Shown here: one piece after another, positions 1-9,270 of the stretch
How the letters are laid out: the number at the start of each line of letters is the position of its first letter
Numbering within the stretch: position 1 is the stretch's first letter
Origin: Stenotrophomonas raiganjensis (SeqCode)
GTDB lineage: Bacteria; Pseudomonadota; Gammaproteobacteria; Xanthomonadales; Xanthomonadaceae
Assembly (NCBI RefSeq): GCF_030658505.1
Contig: NZ_JAUTXR010000183.1
Coordinates: 13,696-77,695, forward strand
Length of the DNA stretch: 64,000 bases
Direction of reading: 5' to 3'
The notes under the pieces: generated by a model
Databases searched by the model: none
Told to the model about the DNA's origin: nothing
The model's input: the letters and a program-made list of their open reading frames with translations, nothing else
Program-made: the position numbers and the translations under genes

Positions 1-1
1 A

Positions 2-787
2 CGTCTGCATGCATTGGCCGCCGCGCAGGCTGTCAGCCAGCAGCATCGCGATGACGCCAGCGCCGAGTATGAACAGGCGCGTGCGGCGGTGAATGAAGCA
101 CGCGCGATTCTCGCCCGTCGCCAGCTTGACCTGCGCTATGCCACGGTCAGCGCGCCGATTGCCGGCCGAATCGACCAGGCGCTGGTGACCGAAGGTGCGC
201 TGGTCGGTGTCGCCGATGCCGAGCCGATGGCGGTGGTGCAGCAGATCGACCAGGTCTATGTCGATGTGCGCCAGCCCGCGGCCCAGCTGGAGTCGCTGCA
301 GCGCAGGGCCTCGGGCGCTTCAGAGCTGCCGGTGACGATCATCGGGGCGGCCGGCAAGCCGCTGTCCGAACGGGGCCAGCTGCTGTTCTCCGGCGTCAAC
401 GTGGATGCGCGAACCGGCGATGTGATCCTCCGCATCCTGGTCGACAACCCGCAGCGCCAGCTGCTGCCCGGCATGTATGTGCGCGCGAAGGTGCCACGTG
501 GTGCCCCGGCCAGCGCGCTGACCGTGCCGCAACAGGCGGTGCTGCGCAGCGCCGGTGGCCAGGCTTACGCCTGGGTGATCGCCGGTGATGGCAAAGCGGT
601 GATCCGCACGCTGGAAGTGGACGGCAGCGTGGATCGCCAGTGGCTGGTGCGTTCTGGCCTGAAGGCGGGCGAGAAGGTGGTGGTCGAGGGCCAGGAACGC
701 CTGCAGGAAGGTGTGGTGGTCGATGCGCGCGACTGGCAGCTGCCGGTCGCAGGCGCCGGTGCCGTGCAGGCCGGCAGCAAGGGCTGA
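2..787 (+). CDS. smeY: RND efflux periplasmic adaptor (membrane fusion protein), 5' end missing
   Basis: The frame is open to the left edge, so the N-terminus (signal sequence, first half of the hairpin) lies outside the window; 261 residues are visible. They run from the second arm of the coiled-coil hairpin (EYEQARAAVNEARAIL), through the lipoyl-like segment (ATVSAPIAGRIDQALVTEG), to the beta-barrel and membrane-proximal domain (LLPGMYVRAKVP, VPQQAVLR). The adaptor links an inner-membrane RND pump to an outer-membrane channel. The pump gene starts 36 bp downstream, with no outer-membrane channel gene following. That layout, and the feo genes about 6 kb away, match my recollection of the smeYZ locus (aminoglycoside efflux) of S. 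maltophilia. The family is certain; the smeY name is a synteny-based inference. Confidence 0.85.
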   Translation, partial: RLHALAAAQAVSQQHRDDASAEYEQARAAVNEARAILARRQLDLRYATVSAPIAGRIDQALVTEGALVGVADAEPMAVVQQIDQVYVDVRQPAAQLESLQRRASGASELPVTIIGAAGKPLSERGQLLFSGVNVDARTGDVILRILVDNPQRQLLPGMYVRAKVPRGAPASALTVPQQAVLRSAGGQAYAWVIAGDGKAVIRTLEVDGSVDRQWLVRSGLKAGEKVVVEGQERLQEGVVVDARDWQLPVAGAGAVQAGSKG

Positions 788-823
788 GCCTGTTCCGGGC
801 CGGTCCCTCCAGGAAAATCCAAC

Positions 824-3800
824 ATGGCACGTTTCTTCATCGATCGCCCGGTGTTCGCCTGGGTGCTGGCGATCTTCATCATCCTGGCCGGCGTGCTGGC
901 GATTCCGCGGCTGGCGGTGGAGCGCTATCCGGCGGTCGCGCCACCCAGCGTCAGCATCTATGCCAGCTATCCGGGTGCCAGCCCGCAGACGCTGAATGAT
1001 GCGGTGGTCGGCCTGATCGAGCGCGAGCTGTCCAGCGTCAAGCACCTGCTGTACTTCGAGTCGTCGGTGGATACCTCCGGCGAAGCGTCGATCACCGCCA
1101 CCTTCAGGCCCGGCACCGATCCAGAGCTGGCGCAGGTGGACGTACAGAACCGGATCAAGGCGATCGAACCGCGCCTGCCGCGCAGCGTGCGCCAGAACGG
1201 CCTGTTCGTGGAGGCGGCCGATTCGGGCTTCCTGATGCTGGTCGGCCTGCGTTCGCCCGATGCCAGCGTCAGTGAGGCCGCGCTGGGTGACTTCATGGCA
1301 CGCAACATCATCGAAGAGCTGCGCCGCATCGATGGCGTCGGCCGCGTGCAGTTGTTCGGTGCCGAGCAGGCGATGCGGGTGTGGCTGGACCCGACCCGGC
1401 TGACGGGCTACGGCCTGACCATGAGCGACGTGGCGGCCGCCATCGAGCAGCAGAACCTGGAAATCTCACCGGGGCGCATCGGCGATTCGCCCGGCGTGCC
1501 GGGCCAGCGCATCACCGTGCCGCTCAGTGCTGATGGCCAGTTGTCCACACCGGAGCAGTTCGCGGCCATCGTGCTGCGCGCTGGGGCCGACGGCTCGCGC
1601 GTCGTGCTGGGTGATGTTGCCCGCGTCGAACTGGGCGCGCAGAGCTATGCCTGGGGTACCCGCGAGGATGGGCATCCGGCCACCGCCGCCGGCGTGCAGC
1701 TGCGTCCCGGCGCGAATGCCGTGCGGACTGCATCTGCGGTGCGCGAACGCCTGGCCGAGCTGGCACCACTGCTGCCGCGCGGGGTGGAGTCGAGCATTCC
1801 GTTCGACACCGCACCTTTCGTGAAGATCTCGATCCAGAAGGTAGTACAGACGCTGCTGGAAGCGATGCTGCTGGTGTTCGCGGTGATGTACCTGTTCCTG
1901 CAGAACTGGCGCTACACGTTGATTCCGGCACTGGTTGCGCCGATCGCATTGCTGGGTACGTTTGCGGTGATGCTGGCGCTGGGCTTTTCGATCAACGTGC
2001 TGACCATGTTCGGCATGGTGCTGGCGATCGGCATCATTGTCGACGACGCGATTGTAGTGGTCGAAGGCGTGGAACGGATCATGGCCGAGGAAGGCCTGCC
2101 CCCCCGCGAGGCGACCATCAAGGCGATGCGCGAGCTCACCGGTGCGGTGATCGGCATCACCCTGGTGTTGACCGCCGTGTTCATCCCGATGGCGTTGGCC
2201 AGTGGTTCGGTGGGTGCGATCTACCGCCAGTTCACCGTGGCGATGGCGGTGTCGATCCTGTTCTCGGCGCTGCTGGCACTGAGCCTGACGCCGGCATTGT
2301 GCGCGACGCTGCTGCGCCAGAACACGCATGGCCATCATGGCCGTGGCGGGCTGTTCGGCGCCTTCAATCGTGGCTTCGAGAAGATGACCGGGCGCTACCA
2401 GCGCGGCGTGGCGTCGGTCCTGCAGCGCAGCGGGCGGGTGATGGGCATGTTCGCTGCGTTGGTGGCGGCGCTGCTGCTGGGCCTGCACTGGCTGCCGGGC
2501 GCATTCCTGCCGGAAGAGGACCAGGGCTATTTCATGACCTCGATCCAGCTGCCGGCCGAGGCGACGGCCGAGCGTACGCTGGCCGTGGTCGAAGCCTACG
2601 AACGGCATGTGGCCTCGCGTCCGGGCATCGGTTCCAACCAGTCGATCCTCGGCTACAGCTTCTCCGGTTCGGGCCCGAGCGCGGCGCTGACCTACACCAT
2701 GCTGAAGGACTGGGGCGAGCGTGCCGGTGCCACCGCAGCGGGTGAGGTGGAGGCGGCACAGAAGGCGATGGCGACCCTCGCCGAGGGGGAGGTGATGAGC
2801 GTGATGCCGCCGGCGATCGACAGCCTGGGACGTTCGTCCGGATTCTCGCTGGCCCTGCAGGCCCGTACCGGGCAGAGCCAGGCCGAACTGCGCGCGGCGT
2901 TGCAGCAGCTGCTGAAACTGGCTGAAGCCAGCCCGCTGCTGTCTGAGGTGCACGCCGATGGCCTGCCGGCCGGCACCAGCGTGCGGCTGGATATCGACCG
3001 TGCCAAGGCCGAGGCGATGGGCGTGGGCTTTGCTGACATCAGCAGCACGCTGTCGGCGGCAATGGGTTCTCAGTACGTCAACGACTTCCCCAACAAGGGG
3101 CGCCTGCAGCAGGTGATCCTGCAGGCCGATGCGTCGCACCGGATGGAGCTGGAAGACGTGCTGAAGCTGTACGTGCGCAACAGCGAGGGCGGCATGGTGG
3201 CATTGTCCGAACTGGTGACCCCGCACTGGACCGAGGCGCCGCTGCAGCTGCAGCGCTATCTCGGCTTCCCGGCACTGAACCTGTCCGGTGCACCCGCTTC
3301 CGGCGTATCGACCGGCCAGGCGATGGCGGAGATGGAGCGGCTGGCCGAAGCGCTGCCGTCCGGCTTCGCCCTGCAGTGGACCAGCCAGTCGCTGCAGGAG
3401 CGCGAGTCGGGGGCGCAGGCACCGTGGCTGCTGCTGTTGTCGATGCTGGTGGTGTTCCTGGTGCTGGCGGCACTGTACGAAAGCTGGTCGATTCCGCTGG
3501 CAGTGATGCTGGTGGTGCCACTGGGCCTGCTCGGCGCGGTTGCGGCGGTGCTGTTGCGCGGCATGCCCAACGATGTGTTCTTCAAGGTCGGCATGATCAC
3601 CGTGATCGGGCTGTCGGCGAAGAATGCGATCCTCATCGTCGAGTTCGCCCGCCAGCTGCAGCAGCAGGGGCGCGGCTTGGTGGAAGCGGCGCTGGAAGCG
3701 GCGCGGCTGCGCCTGCGGCCGATCGTGATGACCTCGCTGGCGTTCGCACTGGGCGTGGTGCCGCTGATGCTGGCGCGGGGCGCGTCGAAGGAAACCCAGC

Positions 3801-3973
3801 AGGCGATCGGAACCGGCGTGTTCGGTGGCATGGTCAGCGCAACCGTGCTGGCGGTGTTCTTCGTGCCGGTCTTCTATGTAGTGGTGCAGGGGGCGCGGCA
3901 GTGGATCGCGCAGCGCCTGCGCAGGCGCCGGCCGATGCCGGAAGGACCCGTGGATGGAACGGAATATCGTTGA
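824..3973 (+). CDS. smeZ: RND efflux inner-membrane transporter (AcrB/HAE1 family)
   Basis: A 1049-residue proton/drug antiporter, full length for the HAE1 family. The N-terminus MARFFIDRPVFAWVLAIFI is the classic RND start. Two porter-domain blocks separate the two halves of the 12-helix membrane domain. The proton-relay aspartate pair is visible in TM4 (GIIVDDAIVVVEGVERI, about residues 402-418), and FLPEEDQGYF marks the start of the second periplasmic loop. It follows the adaptor gene by 36 bp and forms an operon with it. By synteny this is probably SmeZ, whose known substrates include aminoglycosides. Family assignment is firm; substrate range is inferred. Confidence 0.93.
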   Translation: MARFFIDRPVFAWVLAIFIILAGVLAIPRLAVERYPAVAPPSVSIYASYPGASPQTLNDAVVGLIERELSSVKHLLYFESSVDTSGEASITATFRPGTDPELAQVDVQNRIKAIEPRLPRSVRQNGLFVEAADSGFLMLVGLRSPDASVSEAALGDFMARNIIEELRRIDGVGRVQLFGAEQAMRVWLDPTRLTGYGLTMSDVAAAIEQQNLEISPGRIGDSPGVPGQRITVPLSADGQLSTPEQFAAIVLRAGADGSRVVLGDVARVELGAQSYAWGTREDGHPATAAGVQLRPGANAVRTASAVRERLAELAPLLPRGVESSIPFDTAPFVKISIQKVVQTLLEAMLLVFAVMYLFLQNWRYTLIPALVAPIALLGTFAVMLALGFSINVLTMFGMVLAIGIIVDDAIVVVEGVERIMAEEGLPPREATIKAMRELTGAVIGITLVLTAVFIPMALASGSVGAIYRQFTVAMAVSILFSALLALSLTPALCATLLRQNTHGHHGRGGLFGAFNRGFEKMTGRYQRGVASVLQRSGRVMGMFAALVAALLLGLHWLPGAFLPEEDQGYFMTSIQLPAEATAERTLAVVEAYERHVASRPGIGSNQSILGYSFSGSGPSAALTYTMLKDWGERAGATAAGEVEAAQKAMATLAEGEVMSVMPPAIDSLGRSSGFSLALQARTGQSQAELRAALQQLLKLAEASPLLSEVHADGLPAGTSVRLDIDRAKAEAMGVGFADISSTLSAAMGSQYVNDFPNKGRLQQVILQADASHRMELEDVLKLYVRNSEGGMVALSELVTPHWTEAPLQLQRYLGFPALNLSGAPASGVSTGQAMAEMERLAEALPSGFALQWTSQSLQERESGAQAPWLLLLSMLVVFLVLAALYESWSIPLAVMLVVPLGLLGAVAAVLLRGMPNDVFFKVGMITVIGLSAKNAILIVEFARQLQQQGRGLVEAALEAARLRLRPIVMTSLAFALGVVPLMLARGASKETQQAIGTGVFGGMVSATVLAVFFVPVFYVVVQGARQWIAQRLRRRRPMPEGPVDGTEYR

Positions 3974-4346
3974 AGACCTGCATGAACTGCAGTTGATGGC
4001 GCTGGAGCAGCGCCTGTGCGACGCGCTGCTGGACGATGACCACGATACGCTGAGCACGCTGGTATCGCCGGCCTTGTTCATGATGGATGGGCAGGGCGGG
4101 CGCATGCAGGATCTGCCGTGGCTGGGCGATTGGCTGTCCGGAACCCTGCAGGTGCGCAGCCTGCAGCTGCACGCGGTGGAAACGCTGCTGTGCGGTCGGC
4201 TTGCGCTGTTGTCCAGCGACGTGCGGTTGGCGGTGCGGCGGCAGGGCCGGGAGCGCGAACTGAAACTGCGCCTGTTGCGGGTCTGGACCTGCAGCTCCGG
4301 TGGCAGCGGCGCGCAGTTGCTGTCGATGGCGGTGCTGGTCGCGTGA
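3954..4346 (+). CDS. Small NTF2/SnoaL-like (DUF4440-type) protein
   Basis: A 130-residue soluble protein overlapping the 3' end of the efflux pump gene by 20 bp, so probably translated with it. The helical N-terminus (LHELQLMALEQRLCDALL) followed by LSTLVSPALFMMDGQG and a beta-rich second half (LQLHAVETLLCGRLALLSSDVRL) has the layout of the NTF2-like/DUF4440 fold, a cone-shaped barrel of widely varying function. No catalytic residues can be assigned. The role is unknown; linkage to efflux may be only positional. Confidence 0.7.
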   Translation: MERNIVEDLHELQLMALEQRLCDALLDDDHDTLSTLVSPALFMMDGQGGRMQDLPWLGDWLSGTLQVRSLQLHAVETLLCGRLALLSSDVRLAVRRQGRERELKLRLLRVWTCSSGGSGAQLLSMAVLVA

Positions 4347-4429
4347 GTGCGGTCAGGCCGCTTTCAGGCCCTGCTCACCGCGAGGTGGTAGGGTCGAGCA
4401 TTCCTGTAGTGTCGACAAGGAGTCGAGCC

Positions 4430-5128
4430 ATGCGTGTAGTTCCCAGTCTGTTGGCGGCCTCCCTCGGGTTGGTCCTGGCTGCGTGCCAGCCGGCGCAGGC
4501 GCCTGCTGCCGGTGGCACCGACACCGTCCCGCCCACGCCGCAGCCAGGTGCCGGTACCGCCATTGCCACCGGCAGCGAAACCACGTACCAGTGCGGTGAT
4601 CTGAGTGTGGACGCAACGTTCAATGGCGAGGATGCGGCCACGGTAGTGATCGGCGAACGTACCTTCGCCATGACCTCCGAACGCGCGGCATCCGGCGCCA
4701 GGTATGGCGATGGCCAGGGCAACAGCTTCTGGACCAAGGGCAGCGATGACGGCCTGCTGAGCCTGAAGGGTGAAGCGGACCGTGAGTGCCACGCGGTGGA
4801 GGCTGCCGAAGGCGATGGCAGTGCCGGCAATGCCGCGTTCCGTGCCACCGGCAATGAGCCCGGCTGGCTTGCGGTCGTTGATGGCGACGCGCCTGGCCTG
4901 CAGGTGGAAGTCGACTATGGCGAGCGTCGCTTCGACGTGGCCAAGCCGACCGAAGGTGCCGACGGTTGGAGCGGCAAGGCGTCCGACGGCACCGACGTCA
5001 AGCTCAGCTTCCAGCGCACCACCTGCCAGGACGACATGAGTGGCGAGGCATTCGATGCCAAGGTGAACCTGACCATCGGCACCCGCCAGTATCACGGTTG
5101 CGGCAACTTCGGCGCGAAGCAGCCGTAA
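4430..5128 (+). CDS. Lipoprotein with MliC-like lysozyme-inhibitor domain and a COG3650-like domain
   Basis: The 232-residue protein begins with a lipoprotein signal (SLLAASLGLVLAAC, lipidated Cys near residue 19), which sets the start at 4430, preceded by AAGGAG. After a Pro/Gly-rich linker comes a segment (TYQCGDLSVDATF, ASGARYGDG, SFWTKGSDDGLLSLKG, closing Cys) with the spacing of MliC, a membrane-bound inhibitor of C-type lysozyme. The C-terminal part (NEPGWLAVVDGD, VDYGERRFDV, then a paired-Cys segment) resembles the domain of COG3650 lipoproteins. Expected in the periplasm or on the outer membrane, where it may protect peptidoglycan from host lysozyme. Domain calls are by pattern. Confidence 0.8.
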   Translation: MRVVPSLLAASLGLVLAACQPAQAPAAGGTDTVPPTPQPGAGTAIATGSETTYQCGDLSVDATFNGEDAATVVIGERTFAMTSERAASGARYGDGQGNSFWTKGSDDGLLSLKGEADRECHAVEAAEGDGSAGNAAFRATGNEPGWLAVVDGDAPGLQVEVDYGERRFDVAKPTEGADGWSGKASDGTDVKLSFQRTTCQDDMSGEAFDAKVNLTIGTRQYHGCGNFGAKQP

Positions 5129-5135
5129 GCCATCT

Positions 5136-5163
5136 GTAGAGCCGAGCCCACGCTCGGCTCTAT
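5136..5163. repeat. SMAG-type REP palindrome
   Basis: GTAG head followed by a stem-loop (AGAGCCGAGC / GCTCGGCTCT) in the 45-bp gap between two convergent lipoprotein genes. It is a single unit of the GTAG-headed REP family of S. maltophilia, well placed to act as a 3' stabiliser or terminator-like hairpin for both genes. Confidence 0.75.
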
Positions 5164-5173
5164 CATCCAGGGG

Positions 5174-5707
5174 TCAGCCCCCGCAGGGCTTCAGGTCGAG
5201 ATCGAAGTCCAGGTCATAGCGCGTGTTGATTCCGATCAGCGCTGCGCGGACAGCGCAGTCACCTCGATGACGCGCGACCAGATCGGTGAAGATCTTCTCG
5301 CGGCCCTCGCAGTACTTCGCGCTGGCCTCTTCCAGCTCGCGGCGACGCTCTTCGTCGTACGGCTCTTCGCCGGCGAAATGCTGGCAGGTGTTCTCGCGCG
5401 CGAGGAAGGCCTGCACGTCGGCCGGCATCGCACAGTAGATGCGCACGTCGTCGACGTCGTACACATCGCCTGGGACCGCACAGCCTGCGGCTACACGTGC
5501 CTTGTCCAGGCCCTCATCGCCCGAGGGCAGGTTGGTAGCGGGCTCGGCTTCGGCGGTGGCCTCGACGGCGGCTGGTGCCTCCACCGAAGGTGCGGCCGTC
5601 ACCGCCGCTTTGGCCGGCGTGGCGTCGGTAGCGTTGTCCGCTGCCTGCGGCGAGCACGCCGCAAGCAGGGACAGGCAGCCGATCAGCGCAAGGCGCTTAG
5701 TCGGCAC
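5174..5707 (-). CDS. Hypothetical lipoprotein
   Basis: A 177-residue protein with a clear lipobox ([11 protein letters not shown], Cys at residue 18), then an Ala/Glu-rich low-complexity linker to about residue 65. A compact C-terminal domain of about 110 residues contains Cys residues in AGCAVPG, RIYCAMP, ENTCQHF and KYCEGRE, probably disulfide bonded in the periplasm. I do not recognise the family. Its first codons overlap the end of the efpL frame by 11 bp on the same strand, so the two may be co-transcribed. Confidence 0.75.
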   Translation of the reverse strand: MPTKRLALIGCLSLLAACSPQAADNATDATPAKAAVTAAPSVEAPAAVEATAEAEPATNLPSGDEGLDKARVAAGCAVPGDVYDVDDVRIYCAMPADVQAFLARENTCQHFAGEEPYDEERRRELEEASAKYCEGREKIFTDLVARHRGDCAVRAALIGINTRYDLDFDLDLKPCGG

Positions 5708-6263
5708 GGCCAGCGAATTCGCCGGTGGCGGTGTTCACCAGCACGCGTTCGCCGTTGACGATGTACTCCGGCACCATGATTTCGATGCCGGTGTTGAGCT
5801 TGGCCGGCTTCGGGCGCTTGGTGGCGGTGCCGCCCTTCAGTTCCGGCGGGGTCTCGATCACTTCCAGCACCACCGAGGCCGGCAGCTGAATCGCCACCGG
5901 CTGCTCGTCGATCACCTGCACGTAGATGCCGGTGAGGCCGTCGGTGATGTAGCCGGCGTCGTCGCCGATCACGTCCGCGTCGAGAGTGTAGGGGGTGTAG
6001 TCCTCGTCATCGAGGAACACGAAGGCATCGCCGTCCTTGTACGAATAGGTGGACTGGCGGCGCAGCAGCTCGACTTCGACCAGGTTGTCGTCGGCATCGA
6101 AGCTGGCATCGAGCTTGTTGCCACCCGGCACGCTGTACATGATGAAGCGGAAGCGGACGTTGCCGCCGCGACCCTGCGGCGAGCTGCGCTCGATGTCGCG
6201 GATCTGGTACACGCCGTTGTTGTACTCGACGACGTTGCCCTTCTTGATGTCGTTGGCTTTCAT
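5697..6263 (-). CDS. efpL: Elongation factor P-like protein (YeiP/EfpL)
   Basis: A 188-residue three-domain EF-P paralogue that enters the ribosomal E site and relieves stalling at difficult motifs. The N-terminal KOW-like domain ([20 protein letters not shown]) has the tip loop SSPQGRGG with Arg32 at the apex, as in the YeiP branch, where no modification is known to be needed. The C-terminal OB domains end in [17 protein letters not shown]. Length fits YeiP (about 190 aa). Confidence 0.92.
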   Translation of the reverse strand: MKANDIKKGNVVEYNNGVYQIRDIERSSPQGRGGNVRFRFIMYSVPGGNKLDASFDADDNLVEVELLRRQSTYSYKDGDAFVFLDDEDYTPYTLDADVIGDDAGYITDGLTGIYVQVIDEQPVAIQLPASVVLEVIETPPELKGGTATKRPKPAKLNTGIEIMVPEYIVNGERVLVNTATGEFAGRAD

Positions 6264-6312
6264 GGTGATCTAGGTCGTTGGGGGAGGGCGCCGTCCCGGC
6301 GCCCGGGGGGAA

Positions 6313-7083
6313 TCACTTCGGAGCGAGGCGGGTGGCGCCGTCCAGGCGGATGGTCTCGCCGTTGAGGTAGGTGTTGCCGAGGATGAAGCCGACCAGGCTG
6401 GCGAAGTCTTCCGGCTTGCCCAGGCGCGACGGGAACGGGATCGAGGCGGCCAGCGACTGCTGCACGGCTTCAGGCATGCCGTCGACCATCGGGGTCCAGA
6501 ACACGCCCGGAGCGATGGTGTTGACGCGGATGCCGAAGCGCGACAGTTCGCGCGCCATCGGCAGCGTCATCGAGACCACGCCGCCCTTGCTGGCGGCATA
6601 GGCGGCCTGGCCGATCTGGCCTTCATAGGCAGCGATGCTGGCGGTGTTGATGATGACGCCGCGCTCGCCGTCGGTGCCGGCGTCGTTGTGCTGCATGCGG
6701 TTGGCCGCAGCCTTGGCGACGTTGAAGCTGCCGACCAGGTTGACCATCACCGTGCCCTGGAAACCGGCCAGCGGCATCGGGCCCTCTTTGCCCAGCACGC
6801 GGCCGGCGCCGAGGATGCCGGCGCAGTTCATCGCCACGTTCAGGCCGCCGAGGAAATCGTGGGCCTGGTCGATGGCGGCTGCGACAGCGGCCTCGTCGCT
6901 GACGTTGACGTTGAAATAGCGGGCCTTGTCGGCACCCAGATCGGCAACGGCGGCGGCGCCCTTGTCGTCGTTGAGGTCGAACAGGGCCACCTTGCCGCCC
7001 TGGGCGACGAGGTGCTGGGCCACGGCCAGTCCGAGGCCGGAGACGCCGCCAGTGATCACGGCACGTACGGAAGACAGCTGCAT
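6313..7083 (-). CDS. SDR-family 3-hydroxyacyl-CoA dehydrogenase (HSD10-like)
   Basis: The start MQLSSVRAVITGG at 7083 gives 256 residues. The frame stays open further upstream, but that stretch lies over the next gene. Seen: nucleotide motif TGGVSGLGLAVA, NCAG motif, catalytic Ser/Tyr/Lys (NTASIAAY, YAASKGG) and IAPGVFWTPM. The overall pattern fits type II 3-hydroxyacyl-CoA dehydrogenases, which oxidise 3-hydroxyacyl-CoA or 2-methyl-3-hydroxybutyryl-CoA in fatty-acid and branched-chain amino-acid breakdown. The neighbouring HMG-CoA lyase and enoyl-CoA hydratase support that role. Confidence 0.88.
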   Translation of the reverse strand: MQLSSVRAVITGGVSGLGLAVAQHLVAQGGKVALFDLNDDKGAAAVADLGADKARYFNVNVSDEAAVAAAIDQAHDFLGGLNVAMNCAGILGAGRVLGKEGPMPLAGFQGTVMVNLVGSFNVAKAAANRMQHNDAGTDGERGVIINTASIAAYEGQIGQAAYAASKGGVVSMTLPMARELSRFGIRVNTIAPGVFWTPMVDGMPEAVQQSLAASIPFPSRLGKPEDFASLVGFILGNTYLNGETIRLDGATRLAPK

Positions 7084-7184
7084 TGCACGATCCTGCAGGT
7101 TCTGAGAACCGCCGATTCTAACGGAAGCCGCGACCGTCGCCGTTGTGCACTGCGCCGCCGCTGCAGTGCGGCGCAGTGCGGCGA

Positions 7185-8081
7185 TCACCCGGCGGCGGCC
7201 AGCGCCTGCCCGGTGCGGCTGGCGGTGGCGCGGCCGAGCAGGCCGGCCAGCCAGCGCCCGGTCTCGGCCAGTGCCGGCAGGTCCACGCCGCTGTCCAGGC
7301 CCAGGCCCTGCAGCAGGTAGACCACATCCTCGCTGGCGACATTGCCGCTGGCACCCTTGGCATACGGGCAGCCACCGGCGCCGGACACGGCGCTGTCGAC
7401 CACGCGTACGCCTTCCTCCAGGCAGGTGGCGATGTTGGCGATGGCCTGGCCGTAGGTGTCGTGGAAGTGCACGGCCAATGCGTCCATCGGAATCTCGGCA
7501 GCGACCGCCTGCAGCATCGCCCGTGCCTTGCGCGGGGTGCCGACGCCGATGGTGTCGCCCAGCGAGATTTCGTAACAGCCCATCTGGTGCAGGGCGCGCG
7601 CCACCCGCACCACGTCGGCCAACGGCACCTCGCCCTGGTAGGGACACCCGAGCACGGTGGAGACGTAGCCGCGCACGCGCACGCCATCGGCGGCGGCGCG
7701 GCGCAGGATCGGCTCGAACCGGGCCAGCGATTCGTCGATGCCGGCATTGGTGTTGGTGCGGTTGAAGGCTTCGGACGCGGCGGTGAACACCGCCACTTCC
7801 TCCACGCCCACCGCACGGGCGCGGTCGTAGCCCTGTTCGTTCGGCACCAGTACCGGGTAGTGCACGCCCGGCCGGCGCTGGATGCCGGCATAGACCTCGG
7901 CGGCGTCGGCCAGTTGCGGGATCCACTTCGGGCTGACGAAACTGGTCGCCTCGATGCTGCGCAGGCCGGTGGCCGACAGGCGGTTGATCAGTTCGATCTT
8001 GTCGGTGGTGGACACCGACTGCTTTTCGTTCTGCAGGCCGTCACGCGGGCCGACCTCGACGATGCGGACGTAATCGCTCAT
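7185..8081 (-). CDS. mvaB: Hydroxymethylglutaryl-CoA lyase
   Basis: A 298-residue DRE-TIM metallolyase that cleaves HMG-CoA to acetyl-CoA and acetoacetate, the last step of leucine degradation. The N-terminal VEVGPRDGLQNE, the metal-binding HFHDTYG and the Cys-containing SGAGGCPYAKGASGN are diagnostic. It overlaps the VOC-protein gene upstream by 4 bp, indicating one transcript with the enoyl-CoA hydratase. liuE would be an equally good name. Confidence 0.95.
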   Translation of the reverse strand: MSDYVRIVEVGPRDGLQNEKQSVSTTDKIELINRLSATGLRSIEATSFVSPKWIPQLADAAEVYAGIQRRPGVHYPVLVPNEQGYDRARAVGVEEVAVFTAASEAFNRTNTNAGIDESLARFEPILRRAAADGVRVRGYVSTVLGCPYQGEVPLADVVRVARALHQMGCYEISLGDTIGVGTPRKARAMLQAVAAEIPMDALAVHFHDTYGQAIANIATCLEEGVRVVDSAVSGAGGCPYAKGASGNVASEDVVYLLQGLGLDSGVDLPALAETGRWLAGLLGRATASRTGQALAAAG

Positions 8082-8479
8082 GCGGCTGCCCCATCGGCCG
8101 GACGGTGGCAGACCGCTTCGATGTTGTTGCCGTCCGGGTCAAGCACGAAGGCGCCGTAGTAGTCCGGGTGGTACCACGGGCGCAGGCCCGGGGCGCCGTT
8201 GTCGCGGCCGCCAGCGGCGAGCGCGGCGGCGTGGAAGGCGTCCACCTGCGCGCGGCTGGCGCAGGCGAACGCCACGTGCACGCCGTGACTTGCGGTGCCG
8301 GCATTGCCGAGCCAGAAGAACGGCTTGCCGTCGCTGCCGAAGCCGACGTGGTCGTGTGCCCCTGTCTGCTCGGCGGTGACTTCCATCACCACGCCGATCT
8401 GCAGCGGCGCCAGTGCCTGCAGGAAGAAGGCCTTGCTGCGCGCCAGGTCGGCGCTGGTCAAACCAAGATGATCGAGCAT
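8078..8479 (-). CDS. VOC-family (glyoxalase/dioxygenase-fold) protein
   Basis: The start at 8479 (MLDHLGLTSADLARSKAFF) gives 133 residues; an in-frame ATG seven codons earlier lies over the preceding gene. Two beta-alpha-beta-beta-beta modules typical of the vicinal oxygen chelate fold are visible, with DHLGL at the start, HVAFA in the middle, and the closing YYGAFVLDPDGNNIEAV, where the glutamate is a usual metal ligand. Substrate unknown. Sits between enoyl-CoA hydratase and HMG-CoA lyase with 4-bp or smaller spacing, so it belongs to the same operon. Confidence 0.85.
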   Translation of the reverse strand: MLDHLGLTSADLARSKAFFLQALAPLQIGVVMEVTAEQTGAHDHVGFGSDGKPFFWLGNAGTASHGVHVAFACASRAQVDAFHAAALAAGGRDNGAPGLRPWYHPDYYGAFVLDPDGNNIEAVCHRPADGAAA

Positions 8480-8481
8480 GT

Positions 8482-9270
8482 TCAGGCTTCCGTGACCCAA
8501 TGGGGGGCGCGCTTGTCGAGGAAGGCGCCCAGGCCTTCCTGGCCCTCGGCGGACACCCGCAGGCGCGCGATCAGGGCGGCATTATCCCGATCCAGCGCGT
8601 CGCGGTCATGGCTGTCGCGGACCTGCCGCACCAGCTGCTTGGCGGTGGACGAGGCGATCGGGCCGGCCTTGTCGAGCAGGGCCAGCTGGCGTTCCAGGGC
8701 TTCGTCCAGGCGTTCGGGCTCGACCAGCTGGTGGACCAGGCCGATGCGCAGCGCGGTATCGGCGTCGAAGTGCTCGCCGGTGGCAAACCAGCGGCGGGCC
8801 TGGCGCGGGCCGATGGCCTCGATCACGTAAGGCGAGATGACCGCCGGCAGCAGGCCGAGGCGGCTTTCGGTCAGGCCGAAGCGGGCCGAGGTGCTGGCGA
8901 TGGCGATGTCGCAGCAGGCGACCAGGCCGACGCCGCCGCCGAAGGCCGCGCCGTGGACCCTGGCCAGGGTCGGCTTGGGCAGCTCGTCCAGGGTGCGCAT
9001 CAGCCGTGCCAGGGCCAGCGAGTCCTCGCGGTTGTCGGCCTCGCTGGCGGCGGCCATGCCGCGCATCCACTGCATGTCGGCGCCGGCCGAGAAGGAGGCG
9101 CCGTGGCCGGCCACCACCACCGCGCGGACCGCGTCATCGCGGCCGGCTGCTTCCAGGGCCGCGGTCAGCCGGGCGATCAAGCCGGCGTCAAAGGCGTTGT
9201 GCAGCTCCGGCCGGTTCAGCCAGAGGGTGAGGACGGCGCCGCTGCGCTCGATCTGCAAAGCATCGTTCAT
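8482..9270 (-). CDS. liuC: Enoyl-CoA hydratase/isomerase family, probable methylglutaconyl-CoA hydratase
   Basis: A 262-residue crotonase-fold enzyme: oxyanion-hole segment ASFSAGADMQWM, then HGAAFGGGVGLVACCDIAIAS and TESRLGLLPAVISPYV. Paired with HMG-CoA lyase it would hydrate 3-methylglutaconyl-CoA to HMG-CoA in leucine catabolism. The crotonase family is certain; the LiuC role is inferred from the neighbour, and other short-chain enoyl-CoA substrates are possible. Confidence 0.88.
   Translation of the reverse strand: MNDALQIERSGAVLTLWLNRPELHNAFDAGLIARLTAALEAAGRDDAVRAVVVAGHGASFSAGADMQWMRGMAAASEADNREDSLALARLMRTLDELPKPTLARVHGAAFGGGVGLVACCDIAIASTSARFGLTESRLGLLPAVISPYVIEAIGPRQARRWFATGEHFDADTALRIGLVHQLVEPERLDEALERQLALLDKAGPIASSTAKQLVRQVRDSHDRDALDRDNAALIARLRVSAEGQEGLGAFLDKRAPHWVTEA

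Noticed and set aside
1466..4105. Long minus-strand open frame antisense to the RND pump gene
   Set aside because: GC-rich codon shadow: His/Gln/Arg-rich translation with no domain pattern, opposite a certain gene.
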